A stretch of DNA of 64,000 bases from an uncultured Bacteroidales bacterium (GCA_902787555.1 CADAGO010000002.1:1-64000), one strand, 5' to 3'; counted from the stretch's first letter, positions 8,066 to 16,597 are shown. The notes: generated by a model not told the origin, from the sequence alone. Translations and numbers: made by a program.

Positions 8066-9103
8066 GTGATAGTAAAGACGATATTCACAATGGTATTAGC
8101 GAGTGTGACTGTCTTGGTTTCGGCTCAAGACAGTCTCCCAGTATCCATTCCACAAACATCAGTTTTGCAGAAGAAGAATTTCCTGAATCATTTGGATGCT
8201 TCTGTTACTGTGGGCTCGACGGGGTTGGGATTCGATTTTGCTATGCCGATTGGTGAGTATGTTCAGATAAGGGCAGGTGCAGCTTTTTTCCCGCATATCA
8301 AGTTGAAGATGACGTATGGACTTGAGATGACTGGCGATAGTGATAATGACAATGGGAATGTACAACCGGCTACTGAAGGTACGACCAGCTTTGAGAAAGC
8401 AGCGCGTGTGCTGAAAGAAACGACTGGCCGTGATGTATCGCCTGAGGTGTCGATGTGGGCTGTGCCGCAATATAATAACTTCAAACTGATGGTTGATGTC
8501 TTCCCATTCAAGAATCGTCGCTGGCATATTACCGCGGGTTTTTACATCGGTAACAGGAATTTTGCTACTGCTTATAACCGTACGGAAGACATGCCTAATC
8601 TTCTGAGCGTGAATCTATATAACCATCTGATTGACAAGCTCAAAGAGGGCGGTGACATCTTTGTATGGGAGGGTGAAGCGGTCAGCATACCCGACCAACT
8701 CAAGCAATCAGCCCTTCGTAACGGCTATATTGCCGTTCCGTTTGGCGTGCTGAAGAATGATGTAGTGAAGGATGACCAGGTGGTTTATCGTAAAGGGGAG
8801 ACATATTTCGTGAAGCCAGCAGAGGACAATATGATTCACTCGGAGGGGTATATCAATAAGTTCAAACCTTACATCGGTTTTGGCTACGGAGGTCATTTAT
8901 TCAAGGGTAGCGAAACGATGATTTCTTTTGATGCGGGTGTGATGTTCTGGGGCGGAAGTCCGAAATTGGTGACGCATGACGGCGTTGACCTCGTTCACGA
9001 CCTGCCGAAGATTCGTGGTTCTGTGGGCAGAACCGTTGATTTTGCCAAGATGTTTACGGTATTTCCCGTCATCAATCTCCGTCTGACGCAGCGCATATTC
9101 TGA
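8066..9103 (+). CDS. Secreted outer-membrane-type protein, unknown function
   Basis: A 345-residue protein with a signal peptide (MIVKTIFTMVLASVTVLVSA-Q). It starts at GTG (8066); the next ATG, at codon 9, would cut the signal sequence short. The mature part has long amphipathic strands, two glycine/aromatic blocks near the end (PYIGFGYGGHLFKG, FDAGVMFWGGS) and a C-terminal Phe, all consistent with an outer membrane barrel. I cannot assign a family. It follows nagB by 31 bp, so it is probably in the same transcript, and a hairpin terminator follows at 9109-9140. Confidence 0.75.
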   Translation: MIVKTIFTMVLASVTVLVSAQDSLPVSIPQTSVLQKKNFLNHLDASVTVGSTGLGFDFAMPIGEYVQIRAGAAFFPHIKLKMTYGLEMTGDSDNDNGNVQPATEGTTSFEKAARVLKETTGRDVSPEVSMWAVPQYNNFKLMVDVFPFKNRRWHITAGFYIGNRNFATAYNRTEDMPNLLSVNLYNHLIDKLKEGGDIFVWEGEAVSIPDQLKQSALRNGYIAVPFGVLKNDVVKDDQVVYRKGETYFVKPAEDNMIHSEGYINKFKPYIGFGYGGHLFKGSETMISFDAGVMFWGGSPKLVTHDGVDLVHDLPKIRGSVGRTVDFAKMFTVFPVINLRLTQRIF

Positions 9104-9108
9104 ATCAT

Positions 9109-9140
9109 GAGGGAGTTCCGACGTGACTTCCTCTTTTTCT
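9109..9140 (+). terminator. Terminator after the outer membrane protein gene
   Basis: GAGGGAGT and ACTTCCTC form an 8-bp stem with one G-T pair, followed by TTTTTCTTT. It closes the nagB transcript and separates it from the fusion gene at 9162. Confidence 0.75.
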
Positions 9141-9161
9141 TTATTATTATAAATAAGGTGT

Positions 9162-10346
9162 ATGATGGACAGCAAGAAGAAAGTTTTTGTGAGTGGCTGC
9201 TATGATTTATTGCATAGTGGTCATGTGGAGTTCTTTCGTCAGGCGGCTCAGTATGGCGACTTGTACGTGGGTATTGGTTCTGATGAAACCATCCTTCATT
9301 ACAAGAATCACAAGACGGTTTATTCGGAGCAGGAGCGTCTGTTCATGGTGAAAAGCATCCGCTATGTGAAGGATGCCTTCATCAATCAAGGGCATGGTGT
9401 GATGGATTTCCTGCCGACGCTGGACATCGTGAAGCCGGATATTCTGGTTGTTAACAGTGATGGCGGAAGTGAGGAGAAACGTAGGGTCTGTGAGGAGCGC
9501 GGTATGGAATATGTGGTTCTTCAGCGTGATCCACACGAGGGACTTGCAGCGCGGAGCAGCACAGAACTGAAGAAGAGTCCGTGTCAGCTGCCTACGCGAC
9601 TTGATATCGCGGGCACTTGGATCGATCAGCCTTATGTCAGCTGCCACGCACCCGGATGGGCCATTACGATTTCGCTGGAACCTTCGTTCGAGATTCGTGA
9701 GCGTTGCGGCCTTTCCACCTCGACGCGCAACATCATCAAGAGCATCTGGCCCTATCAGCTTCCGAATATGGACCCTGAGACATTGGCGCGGCTCGTGTTC
9801 TGTTTCGAGAATCATCCGGAGCGTGAAGACGGTATCATCAGCGGTGCACAAGACGCAATCGGCATCTGTGTTCCCGGTCTTTGTCGCCATTATTATGATA
9901 ACCACTTCTGGCCGTTGCGCATTGAGACCTGTGAGGACGAGACTGTATTGCAGTGGTTGGAGAGCCATCTTTGCATGATTCCCATGGAGCCTCGCCGTCA
10001 TGGATGCTCGGTGGTAGAAGGTAAGGACATTACAAAGTCGAAGGTCGAGGCACTTGCCGCGGCTGCCGCATCGTGTTGGAACGCCATCTTGGCACGCAAT
10101 CTCGACGACTTTGCTGCAACATATCGGGCTTCGTTCGACGCACAAGTAGCGATGTTTCCCGCTATGATTCAAGGCTCTGTTCAGCAGTATATCGACCGTT
10201 ACTCGGCAATGCCCGACGTCCTGGCGTGGAAGATGCCTGGAGCGGGTGGGGGAGGATACCTTGCAATGGTGGTTACTGACACAGACGATTTCTGCCGAAG
10301 ACATCCGGAGGCAATCCCATTGAAAATAAGACGTTCGGGCATGTAG
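9162..10346 (+). CDS. Cytidylyltransferase-GHMP kinase fusion protein
   Basis: A 394-residue protein with two domains. Residues 1-140 are a cytidylyltransferase-like nucleotidyltransferase with the HxGH signature (HSGH, residues 18-21) and the SSTEL block. From about residue 143 a GHMP-type sugar kinase fold begins: LPTRLDIAG (motif 1), SGAQDAIG near 227 (motif 2 position) and PGAGGGGYL near 359 (motif 3). The kinase part resembles HddA-type heptose kinases, and the first domain resembles the nucleotidyl half of HldE. A sugar-1-kinase joined to a nucleotidyltransferase would turn a free sugar or sugar phosphate into an NDP-sugar. The real sugar is unknown. Stop and terminator overlap at 10331-10360. 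Two adjacent ATG codons begin the gene. Confidence 0.8.
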   Translation: MMDSKKKVFVSGCYDLLHSGHVEFFRQAAQYGDLYVGIGSDETILHYKNHKTVYSEQERLFMVKSIRYVKDAFINQGHGVMDFLPTLDIVKPDILVVNSDGGSEEKRRVCEERGMEYVVLQRDPHEGLAARSSTELKKSPCQLPTRLDIAGTWIDQPYVSCHAPGWAITISLEPSFEIRERCGLSTSTRNIIKSIWPYQLPNMDPETLARLVFCFENHPEREDGIISGAQDAIGICVPGLCRHYYDNHFWPLRIETCEDETVLQWLESHLCMIPMEPRRHGCSVVEGKDITKSKVEALAAAAASCWNAILARNLDDFAATYRASFDAQVAMFPAMIQGSVQQYIDRYSAMPDVLAWKMPGAGGGGYLAMVVTDTDDFCRRHPEAIPLKIRRSGM

Positions 10347-10360
10347 TCCGAACGTTTTGT
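10331..10360 (+). terminator. Hairpin overlapping the stop of the fusion gene
   Basis: ACGTTCGG (10331-10338) and CCGAACGT (10348-10355) form a perfect 8-bp stem followed by TTTTGT. The stop codon lies in the loop. Confidence 0.65.
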
Positions 10361-10447
10361 GGCCTTTTTCCTTATATTAGTTGGTTTTCTAATGGATTGA
10401 GGCTGCTGAGGAATTTAAGGGACCATAATATATATAATAAGGTATAA

Positions 10448-10490
10448 CGATTCGGGAGGATGCGCCGTTTGGCGATGTCCTCCCGAATCG
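10448..10490. terminator. Strong nested hairpin
   Basis: CGATTCGGGAGGA and TCCTCCCGAATCG form a perfect 13-bp stem, and CGCC-GTTT-GGCG adds a second stem inside the loop. It lies 20 bases past the stop of the minus-strand gene at 10510, so a terminator for that gene is likely. The stem contains the 11-mer TTCGGGAGGAT that also occurs at 30772 and 35392. Confidence 0.7.
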
Positions 10491-10509
10491 TTTCTATGAT
10501 TGCTGTGGC

Positions 10510-11307
10510 TTACCAAGGTTTGTGTTTACGGAGGAATTCATCCTTTTGTTCCTTAGAGAAACGCTGTGGGCCGAGTACACCTCCTCCATACACAAACGTG
10601 ACTTTGTCGCTATAAGGAATGTACTCTCCATGATCCAATAAGTACTGTTTTTCTTCCTGACTCTTAGGGTAATAATAAAGCTTATATGAGTACTTTCCCA
10701 TACCAACACGCCGGAACCAGATATCTGCCCATTTTTGTCCTTGAGTCATACAGATTCCTATGCATCCCATGTCGTCAAGGCATTCACGGATATGCTCAAA
10801 TTCCTCCTTGGTAAGACCAACAACCCCTCTGAGGGAATCTTGTTTCATTGCGGCATCTAAGTTCCAGTTGCCACAAGCAACAGAATCGTTTTGAGCCTGA
10901 ACATGAAAGATTGATGGTTGCCCATTATAGAATTCCAAAGTGATATATGCACTGTCTTCAAGGGCATTATCTACGTATGCCACCAGTTCGTCCATATCAT
11001 TAGCATATTTCTCGTAATGTTCAGCCATAATATCTGGATTGCATTGGCGGTTAGGACGCCCAAATACAAAGTAAGCAACGAAGAAAAGGATGTTGAAGAT
11101 GCCCCAGAAGAAAATCACCATTTGTCCTGTAGAAGCCAGTTTCCTTGACTTAAACATGAAAATGATGCTAGCGATGATGCAAACAATTAAGAAAGGGATA
11201 AGAAAAAAAAGAAACAAAAAGATTAAAGTATCATCTCCATGTAACCACAGAAGCAATATTGCAGCTGTGATGATCAGCATTGGAATAGATTTCAAGACTG
11301 TACGCAT
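10510..11307 (-). CDS. Hypothetical membrane protein
   Basis: A 265-residue protein of unknown family. The first 90 residues hold three strongly hydrophobic segments (about 8-24, 28-52 and 63-82), so it is anchored in the inner membrane by its N-terminus. The remaining 175 residues are soluble, acidic at first and then rich in Tyr and Lys, with no motif I recognise. It stands alone between a hairpin and the non-coding region upstream of the HU-like gene. It might be a sensor or stress protein, but nothing in the sequence shows this. Confidence 0.7.
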   Translation of the reverse strand: MRTVLKSIPMLIITAAILLLWLHGDDTLIFLFLFFLIPFLIVCIIASIIFMFKSRKLASTGQMVIFFWGIFNILFFVAYFVFGRPNRQCNPDIMAEHYEKYANDMDELVAYVDNALEDSAYITLEFYNGQPSIFHVQAQNDSVACGNWNLDAAMKQDSLRGVVGLTKEEFEHIRECLDDMGCIGICMTQGQKWADIWFRRVGMGKYSYKLYYYPKSQEEKQYLLDHGEYIPYSDKVTFVYGGGVLGPQRFSKEQKDEFLRKHKPW

Positions 11308-11941
11308 AGTTCTTTCAATGTATTTACCATATTAACGAGAAACTTAAGTATTTATTGTTTCATTTTACTATAATTTCGGTCAATTCCAATACAAATATCG
11401 GTGAAAAGTAATAAAATTCAAGCGTTTTCTATAGATTTCTTCCTGTGAATGCTCTGCTTAGCTGTTTTTTCATTACTTTTGCATTCGAAACATATCTTCT
11501 TCGGAAACGAGCCATCAGTTTTTCGCTATTCCATTAAATTACGACAACTAAACGATAAGCGTGATAAACGGAGGCTGCTGCTCACTCTCAATATGAGGCG
11601 TGAGCATTGGCGGTATTCGACAATATCACGCTGGGGTGTGGAATCCCCTATGGATTAGAGTTGTTTATCAGGAGTGCTCATTGCCTCTTTTTCGAAAGGA
11701 TAAATGCTACATTGAGTATGAATCCTCTAATTGATAAGGCATGAACCAAGAGGTGATCAGTATCATTGAATTCGGACATACTTATCGTCGGAATCAGTCA
11801 TACGTATCATTGAAGTCAATCATACGTATGATTCGACCAAATCATACGTATCATCGGAGCAAATCATACGTATCATCTGAACGAATGATACGGATGGCTT
11901 TATAAATCCATTATTATTAACAATTCAAATCTTTAAGAAGT
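11308..11941. other. Non-coding region upstream of the HU-like gene
   Basis: About 630 bp with no believable gene. A 69-codon frame at 11449-11658 has no family features. The first 450 bp are AT-rich and show no structure I can name. The last part carries the seven-unit phased repeat (11755-11898). Confidence 0.6.
11755..11898. repeat. Seven-unit phased array of CATACGTATCAT, 22-bp period
   Basis: Twelve-base units alternate with 10-base spacers in strict 22-bp register. Units start at 11755 (GATCAGTATCAT, degenerate), 11777 (CATACTTATCGT), 11799, 11821 (CATACGTATGAT), 11843, 11865 and 11887 (GATACGGATGGC, degenerate). The core ATACGTAT is a palindrome. Spacers are not conserved apart from a tendency to end in AAT. 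The array ends 43 bp before the HU-like start codon, where an operator or a nucleoprotein assembly site would be placed. Confidence 0.92.
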
Positions 11942-12469
11942 ATGATTTCATTGATTAAGAAAAAGGGTATTAACCCGCAAGACAAGTCCACGCTCTACTT
12001 CCCGCAATGGACACGAGTTTCCACAGTGAACGAGACGCAGTTGGCGAAGCGTATGGCTCGCGGAAGTACGTTCTCGGTGGGCGAAATCAACGGCGTGTTT
12101 GCCGATTTCCCGCAGAGCATCATCGACGAACTGCTGAACGGCAATGCAGTGAGCATTGACGGACTGGGTACGTTCAAGCTGAAGGTGAACGGCAAGAGTC
12201 AGAAGGAAAAGAAGGACGTGACAAGCGCCGGAGCAAAAATCAGCGTGGTGTTCGAGCCTGCCGCAGAACTGACCAGCCGACTGAACGATGAGCGTGAGTT
12301 CCGATTCGTTGAAGTGCCTACTGCTGAAGGTCAGCAAGATGCCGATGCTGACGAAGGCGCATCTGGCGGCGGTGGTGATACAGGTGGCGATGACGATGGT
12401 TCGACAGACTCACCACAAGACGGTGGCGGTACAACTCCTCCAAGCGGCGGTGGTGTTGACCAGAATTAG
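11942..12469 (+). CDS. HU-like DNA-binding protein with acidic glycine-rich tail
   Basis: A 175-residue protein. Residues 1-125 match the HU/IHF-type fold of the Bacteroidetes HU-like family (QLAKRMARGSTFSVGEING, then GNAVSIDGLGTFKLKV). The last 45 residues are a low-complexity tail of Gly, Asp, Ser, Thr and Pro with strong negative charge. The family binds and bends DNA and often lies near mobile or surface genes. The seven-unit phased array directly upstream makes autoregulation or a local scaffold attractive, but this is inference. The tail composition differs sharply from the basic DNA-binding part. A hairpin at 12511-12545 ends the gene. Confidence 0.88.
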   Translation: MISLIKKKGINPQDKSTLYFPQWTRVSTVNETQLAKRMARGSTFSVGEINGVFADFPQSIIDELLNGNAVSIDGLGTFKLKVNGKSQKEKKDVTSAGAKISVVFEPAAELTSRLNDEREFRFVEVPTAEGQQDADADEGASGGGGDTGGDDDGSTDSPQDGGGTTPPSGGGVDQN

Positions 12470-12510
12470 GCCTCTTTACTTTTCTTTCCCGCGGTTGTCG
12501 GTTTATACTT

Positions 12511-12549
12511 ACAAAGGATGCGAAGTTCATGCTCTGCATCCTTTGTTAT
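12511..12549. terminator. Hairpin repeat element, copy 1
   Basis: ACAAAGGATGC and GCATCCTTTGT form a perfect 11-bp stem, followed by TATTGTTAT. Bases 12512-12549 match the reverse complement of 16598-16635 at 37 of 38 positions. It probably terminates the HU-like gene. Confidence 0.75.
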
Positions 12550-12553
12550 TGTT

Positions 12554-12607
12554 ATCTGCCATCAGCATTCGGAAACAATCCCATTGAAAACCAGACGTTC
12601 AGGCATA
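12554..12607 (+). pseudogene. Remnant of the 3' end of a fusion-gene paralogue
   Basis: Read in one frame this stretch gives VICHQHSETIPLKTRRSGI, compared with DFCRRHPEAIPLKIRRSGM at the C-terminus of the cytidylyltransferase-kinase at 9162-10346. Twelve of 19 residues agree, and many codons are identical. Nothing upstream of 12554 matches that gene, and the stop codon is lost. It therefore looks like the surviving end of a second copy. Confidence 0.6.
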
Positions 12608-12659
12608 TTTGGGATTGCCTCGCTAAGTAGAGTTATATAGAAATACGTATGGGTAAGGG

Positions 12660-12694
12660 TATAGAAAAAGGAAGCCCCATGTGAGACTTCCTTT
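12660..12694 (-). terminator. Terminator of tRNA-Arg
   Basis: On the minus strand AAAGGAAG and CTTCCTTT form an 8-bp stem with a 12-base loop, followed by a T run. It lies 25 bases past the tRNA end. Confidence 0.8.
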
Positions 12695-12718
12695 AGCGTG
12701 ATAATTCATTTAAAGCGG

Positions 12719-12792
12719 TGATTCGGTTGGGATTCGAACCCAAGACCCACAGCTTAGAAGGCTGTTGCTCTATCCAGCTGAGCTACCGAACC
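12719..12792 (-). tRNA. tRNA-Arg (TCT)
   Basis: A 74-base cloverleaf. The acceptor stem GGTTCGG pairs with CCGAATC (one G-T pair), the discriminator is A, the anticodon loop CTTCTAA gives TCT (AGA codons), and the T loop has GGTTCGAATCC. CCA is not encoded. A -7 box lies at 12825-12832. Confidence 0.97.
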
Positions 12793-12824
12793 ATCATATT
12801 GTGACTTCTATTGAAAATCGGCTG

Positions 12825-12832
12825 CAAAGTTA
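12825..12832 (-). promoter_or_regulatory. -7 box of tRNA-Arg
   Basis: TAACTTTG on the minus strand, 33 bases before the tRNA 5' end. Confidence 0.65.
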
Positions 12833-12917
12833 CAAAATATTTTATAATTCATCATGCATAATGCATAATTATTTTATCAATACCTAAGTTTTTTGATGGA
12901 TTATGCCTGAAATTGGG

Positions 12918-13913
12918 TTATGTCCAGTGTAAGAAATCGGAGATGAGACTCTTAATCGACTTACGGTTGTTGATGAATGCTTCGAGCACCTTGGTTGTTG
13001 CTTTTGTCGGGATAATATCATAGTCGGCAATGGCTGCCGGAATGAAGCATGATGTTCCTTCAGGTAGAAACACTTCGTCGTTTGTGCTGCGAACGCGAAT
13101 GCGACAGTCACCGCTAAGATTCATCAGGATGAAAAAGGAATCGTACTTGACAACATTGCGATGAAAAGGCACTGATGCTTCGATGATGCGTATACTGAAA
13201 TAAGGCGTATCAAGACACTTGTCACGCTCATTCATCATCTCCTGATGCTCTGTTCGATACTCGGGATAGACGTGATAGTCGATAGCCTGCGCTGCTAATT
13301 CTGTGTGCAGTTCACGAGGCTTTCCGTCAAGCCCAGGACGGTTGTAGTCGAAGATGCGATAGGTGACGTCGCTCGATTGTTGCACTTCTGCCAGACGGAT
13401 GCCTCCGCAAATGGCATGAACACGTCCGGCTGGGAGATAGAATATGTCGCCTTGACGGACTTCATGACGGGCAAGGACATCTGTAATGGTACCGTCGGCT
13501 ACCCGCTGCTTGTATTGCTCGGGACTGACTTTTTCCTTAAACCCTGCATAGAGATACGAGCCTGGTTTGGCATCGAGCACATACCACATTTCACTCTTTC
13601 CTCTCTTCTGATGTTCGCGGTGGGCCATTTCGTCGTTGGGATGTACTTGTATGCTTAGGTCGAGCCGTGCATCAATAATCTTGGTGAGCAATGGCAGTTG
13701 GCAGTCATGCTGACGAGCTACTTCATAGCCAAGGATTTCGTGAGGCTGAAGGCTGATAATCTCTGGGAGCGGGCGTCCCGCACACGGTCCGTTCTCTATG
13801 ACAGACTCGCTGCCCGGCACAGCACTGACGGTCCAGTCTTCTGTTCCCCATACCAGCGTCTTGCGGTTCTGGGCAAACAGCATCGGATAGAGGATATTTG
13901 AATTGTGATTCAT
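12918..13913 (-). CDS. manA: Class I mannose-6-phosphate isomerase
   Basis: A 331-residue cupin-fold zinc enzyme that interconverts fructose 6-phosphate and mannose 6-phosphate, the entry to GDP-mannose and GDP-fucose. Zinc and substrate residues are visible in LSIQVHPNDEMAH and in YLPAGRVHAI. The C-terminal cupin follows (EVFLPEGTSCFIP). The start at MNHNSNILYP is chosen because the longer frame begins upstream of the -7 box at 13936-13943. It is divergent from gmd-fcl, so the two halves of the GDP-fucose pathway share one intergenic control region. Confidence 0.93.
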   Translation of the reverse strand: MNHNSNILYPMLFAQNRKTLVWGTEDWTVSAVPGSESVIENGPCAGRPLPEIISLQPHEILGYEVARQHDCQLPLLTKIIDARLDLSIQVHPNDEMAHREHQKRGKSEMWYVLDAKPGSYLYAGFKEKVSPEQYKQRVADGTITDVLARHEVRQGDIFYLPAGRVHAICGGIRLAEVQQSSDVTYRIFDYNRPGLDGKPRELHTELAAQAIDYHVYPEYRTEHQEMMNERDKCLDTPYFSIRIIEASVPFHRNVVKYDSFFILMNLSGDCRIRVRSTNDEVFLPEGTSCFIPAAIADYDIIPTKATTKVLEAFINNRKSIKSLISDFLHWT

Positions 13914-13935
13914 CGCATGAATTACTTTCGGCACG

Positions 13936-13943
13936 CAAAGATA
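13936..13943 (-). promoter_or_regulatory. -7 box of manA
   Basis: TATCTTTG on the minus strand, 22 bases before the chosen manA start. Confidence 0.7.
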
Positions 13944-13988
13944 CGAATTAATTTTAGAACATAAAAAGAAAAGGGAAGAAAAGTAAAG

Positions 13989-14043
13989 GTTTGATATTAT
14001 TATTGTCAAGTAACGAAAAAGTTTGATATTTTCGTGTCAAGTA
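13989..14043. promoter_or_regulatory. Paired operator-like repeats between manA and gmd
   Basis: GTTTGATATT...GTCAAGTA occurs twice, at 13989-14012 and 14021-14043, with starts 32 bp apart. Each unit is itself an inverted repeat of the TTGA...TCAA kind. The second unit ends 15 bp before the gmd -7 box, over the -33 region, and the first lies on the upstream side of the manA promoter. This placement fits a repressor site for both directions. Confidence 0.6.
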
Positions 14044-14057
14044 TCAGGAATAATTCG

Positions 14058-14065
14058 TAACTTTG
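14058..14065 (+). promoter_or_regulatory. -7 box of the HTH-gmd gene
   Basis: TAACTTTG, 30 bases before the ATG at 14095. It places the helix-turn-helix segment at the start of the transcribed message. Confidence 0.7.
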
Positions 14066-14094
14066 CAGCCGCTAAGTAATAAAAGCATTTTGTT

Positions 14095-15408
14095 ATGAAA
14101 GACGAGACCATCATTAAGAACCTCAAGACGATCATGAATCGCAGGGGAATCAGCCAGCGAGAACTGGCCAGTATGATCGGGAAAGACGAGACCGTTATCT
14201 CGCGCTGGTTTGCCGGAAAAGTCGGAATCTCAGGCAGTTCGATAGGGCTGTTAGAGAAGGCATTAGGAGAAAAGATTCTCATCGTAAACGACATGAAACG
14301 TGCGCTGATTACAGGTGTTACGGGTCAGGACGGCAGCTACTTGAGTGAGTTCCTCATAGAAAAAGGATATGACGTTCATGGCATCATACGTCGCAGCAGT
14401 GTGGACTATCGTGAGCGTATCGCACATTTGGAGGGACACCCGCAGTTCCATCTTCACTATGGCGATCTAGGCGACTCGATGTCGTTGGTGAAGGTGGTTG
14501 GAATGGTTCGTCCTGATGAGATATACAATCTTGCCGCACAAAGCCATGTGCAGGTCAGCTTTGACTCGCCCGAATTTACGGCAGACATCGATGCAACCGG
14601 TGTGCTTCGTGTGCTGGAGGCTGTCCGTGCTTGCGGATTGGAGAAAACGTGTCGCATCTATCAGGCATCGACCTCGGAGCTGTATGGCAAAGTGGAAGAA
14701 GTGCCCCAGAACGAGAACACGCCGTTCCACCCCTACTCACCATACGCGGTGGCGAAACTCTATGGCTTCTGGATTGTCAAGGAGTATCGCGAGGCGTACA
14801 ACATGTTCTGCTGTTCGGGCATCCTCTTCAATCACGAGAGCGAACGACGAGGAGAAACCTTTGTGACACGTAAGATAACGCTGGCTGCTGCACGCATAGC
14901 ACAAGGGATGCAAACGTGTCTGTATCTGGGCAATCTGTCGTCGTTGCGTGACTGGGGTTATGCGAAGGATTATGTGGAATGTATGTGGCTCATGCTGCAG
15001 AACAATAAGCCTGAGGATTATGTCATAGCGACGGGTGTGCAGCACAGTGTCCGTGAGTTTGCCTACTACGCATTCAAGCATGTGGGCATCGAGATTGAGT
15101 TCCGTGGCGAAGGACTACGTGAGGTAGGTGTATGTGTCAAGGTGCGTGGCAATGTCAGCAAGGAACTAGTGGGCAAGGAACTGATACGTGTGAGCGAGGA
15201 TTTCTACCGCCCGACCGATGTAGTGAATCTTTGGGGCGACCCCACGAAAGCAAAAGCGAAACTGGGTTGGAATCCGTCGAAGACTTCATTTGAGGACCTG
15301 GTGAAAATCATGGTGGAAAGCGACATGGCGAAGGTTGCCGGCGAGGGAATTGCAGCGAAAGTACGAACGAATCTAGCTGAATATCTTGAGAAAGGAATTG
15401 TGAAATAA
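14095..15408 (+). CDS. gmd: GDP-mannose 4,6-dehydratase with N-terminal HTH domain
   Basis: A 437-residue protein. Residues 1-66 form a Cro/CI-type helix-turn-helix ([20 protein letters not shown], about 20-39). From Met67 a complete GMD begins: nucleotide fold [13 protein letters not shown], active-site Thr/Glu region STSELYG, and the YSPYAVAK Tyr-Lys pair. GMD makes GDP-4-keto-6-deoxymannose, the substrate of Fcl, which is encoded 11 bp downstream. GMD normally lacks any DNA-binding domain. The open frame joins both parts and a promoter sits just upstream of the HTH. An internal start at 14293 for GMD alone cannot be excluded, though no ribosome-binding signal is seen there. Confidence 0.9.
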   Translation: MKDETIIKNLKTIMNRRGISQRELASMIGKDETVISRWFAGKVGISGSSIGLLEKALGEKILIVNDMKRALITGVTGQDGSYLSEFLIEKGYDVHGIIRRSSVDYRERIAHLEGHPQFHLHYGDLGDSMSLVKVVGMVRPDEIYNLAAQSHVQVSFDSPEFTADIDATGVLRVLEAVRACGLEKTCRIYQASTSELYGKVEEVPQNENTPFHPYSPYAVAKLYGFWIVKEYREAYNMFCCSGILFNHESERRGETFVTRKITLAAARIAQGMQTCLYLGNLSSLRDWGYAKDYVECMWLMLQNNKPEDYVIATGVQHSVREFAYYAFKHVGIEIEFRGEGLREVGVCVKVRGNVSKELVGKELIRVSEDFYRPTDVVNLWGDPTKAKAKLGWNPSKTSFEDLVKIMVESDMAKVAGEGIAAKVRTNLAEYLEKGIVK

Positions 15409-15419
15409 ATATTTTAAAG

Positions 15420-16595
15420 ATGTTAGAGAAAAGTAGTAAGATATACGTTGCCGGGCATCGAGGGCTTGTAGGAAGCGCGATATGGAACAACCTCATCAGC
15501 CGTGGCTACACGAATCTTGTGGGAAGAACCCATCAGGAACTCGACTTGACCGACCAGTATGCAGTGAAGTCGTTCTTCGACGCTGAACGCCCTGATGCGG
15601 TCGTATTGGCAGCAGCGTTTGTAGGCGGTATCATGGCAAACAGCCTCTATCGCGCAGACTTCATCATGATGAACATGAAGATACAGTGCAACGTCATCAG
15701 CGAAGCATACGACCATGGGGTGAAGAAACTGCTGTTCCTGGGAAGCACATGTATCTACCCGAAGAATGCACCCCAGCCGATGAAAGAAGACTGCCTTCTG
15801 ACCAGCCCGCTGGAGTACACGAATGAAGAGTATGCGATTGCCAAGATAGCAGGATTGAAGATGTGCGAGAGCTACAACCTGCAATACGGCACCAATTACA
15901 TCGCTGTGATGCCGACGAACCTCTATGGTCCGAACGACAATTTCCACTTAGAAAACAGCCATGTGATGCCAGCGATGATGCGTAAGATTTATTTGGCGAA
16001 GCTCATCCACGAAGGAAACTGGGACGCAATAAGCCGAGACATGAATAGTCGGCCCGTAGAGGGTGTCGACGGTAGTGCCGACCGCGAAACCATCTTATCG
16101 GTATTACGACATTACGGTATAACGGATAATAAGGTCATCCTTTGGGGAACAGGCCGTCCGCTACGCGAATTTCTTTGGAGCGAAGACATGGCAGATGCCA
16201 GTGTTCATGTGCTGCTCAACGTGAACTTCAGCGATATTATCGGCATCGAGAAATACTCATCTGTACACTACGGAGCCAGCACTGACGGAGCTGTTGACCG
16301 CAATCACAGTACCGGACGAGGTGGAGCAATCCCATCGCTGGGCGAAATCCGCAACTGCCACATCAATGTCGGCACAGGCAAGGAACTAACAATACGCGAA
16401 CTGGCCATGTTGATAGTCAAGACCATCGGATTCGATGGTGAAATAGAGTTCGACGCATCAAAGCCCGACGGCACAATGCGTAAACTCATCGATGTAAGCA
16501 AGCTACATTCACTTGGTTGGACACACCGAGTAGAGATAGAAGACGGAGTGAAACTACTCTACGACTGGTATCGCTCAACCATCGAACCAAGATAA
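15420..16595 (+). CDS. fcl: GDP-L-fucose synthase
   Basis: A 391-residue NADPH-dependent epimerase/reductase that finishes GDP-L-fucose from the GMD product. The nucleotide fold is [11 protein letters not shown], and the catalytic set is visible as LGSTCIYPK (Ser and Cys) and YAIAKIAG (Tyr, Lys). Compared with the 321 residues of E. coli Fcl it has extra segments of about 25 and 35 residues around residues 200-225 and 275-305, common in Bacteroidales copies. Start is 11 bp after gmd, so it is in the same operon. A hairpin at 16598-16637 follows. Confidence 0.94.
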   Translation: MLEKSSKIYVAGHRGLVGSAIWNNLISRGYTNLVGRTHQELDLTDQYAVKSFFDAERPDAVVLAAAFVGGIMANSLYRADFIMMNMKIQCNVISEAYDHGVKKLLFLGSTCIYPKNAPQPMKEDCLLTSPLEYTNEEYAIAKIAGLKMCESYNLQYGTNYIAVMPTNLYGPNDNFHLENSHVMPAMMRKIYLAKLIHEGNWDAISRDMNSRPVEGVDGSADRETILSVLRHYGITDNKVILWGTGRPLREFLWSEDMADASVHVLLNVNFSDIIGIEKYSSVHYGASTDGAVDRNHSTGRGGAIPSLGEIRNCHINVGTGKELTIRELAMLIVKTIGFDGEIEFDASKPDGTMRKLIDVSKLHSLGWTHRVEIEDGVKLLYDWYRSTIEPR

Positions 16596-16597
16596 CT

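Noticed and set aside
9207-10304. Minus-strand frame of 365 codons opposite the fusion gene
   Set aside because: The plus-strand frame has HxGH and GHMP motifs. The antisense product has none and no start region.
11449-11658. 69-codon frame in the gap before the HU-like gene
   Set aside because: No homology that I can recognise, no -7 box just before it, and an odd basic composition. Chance open frame is more likely.
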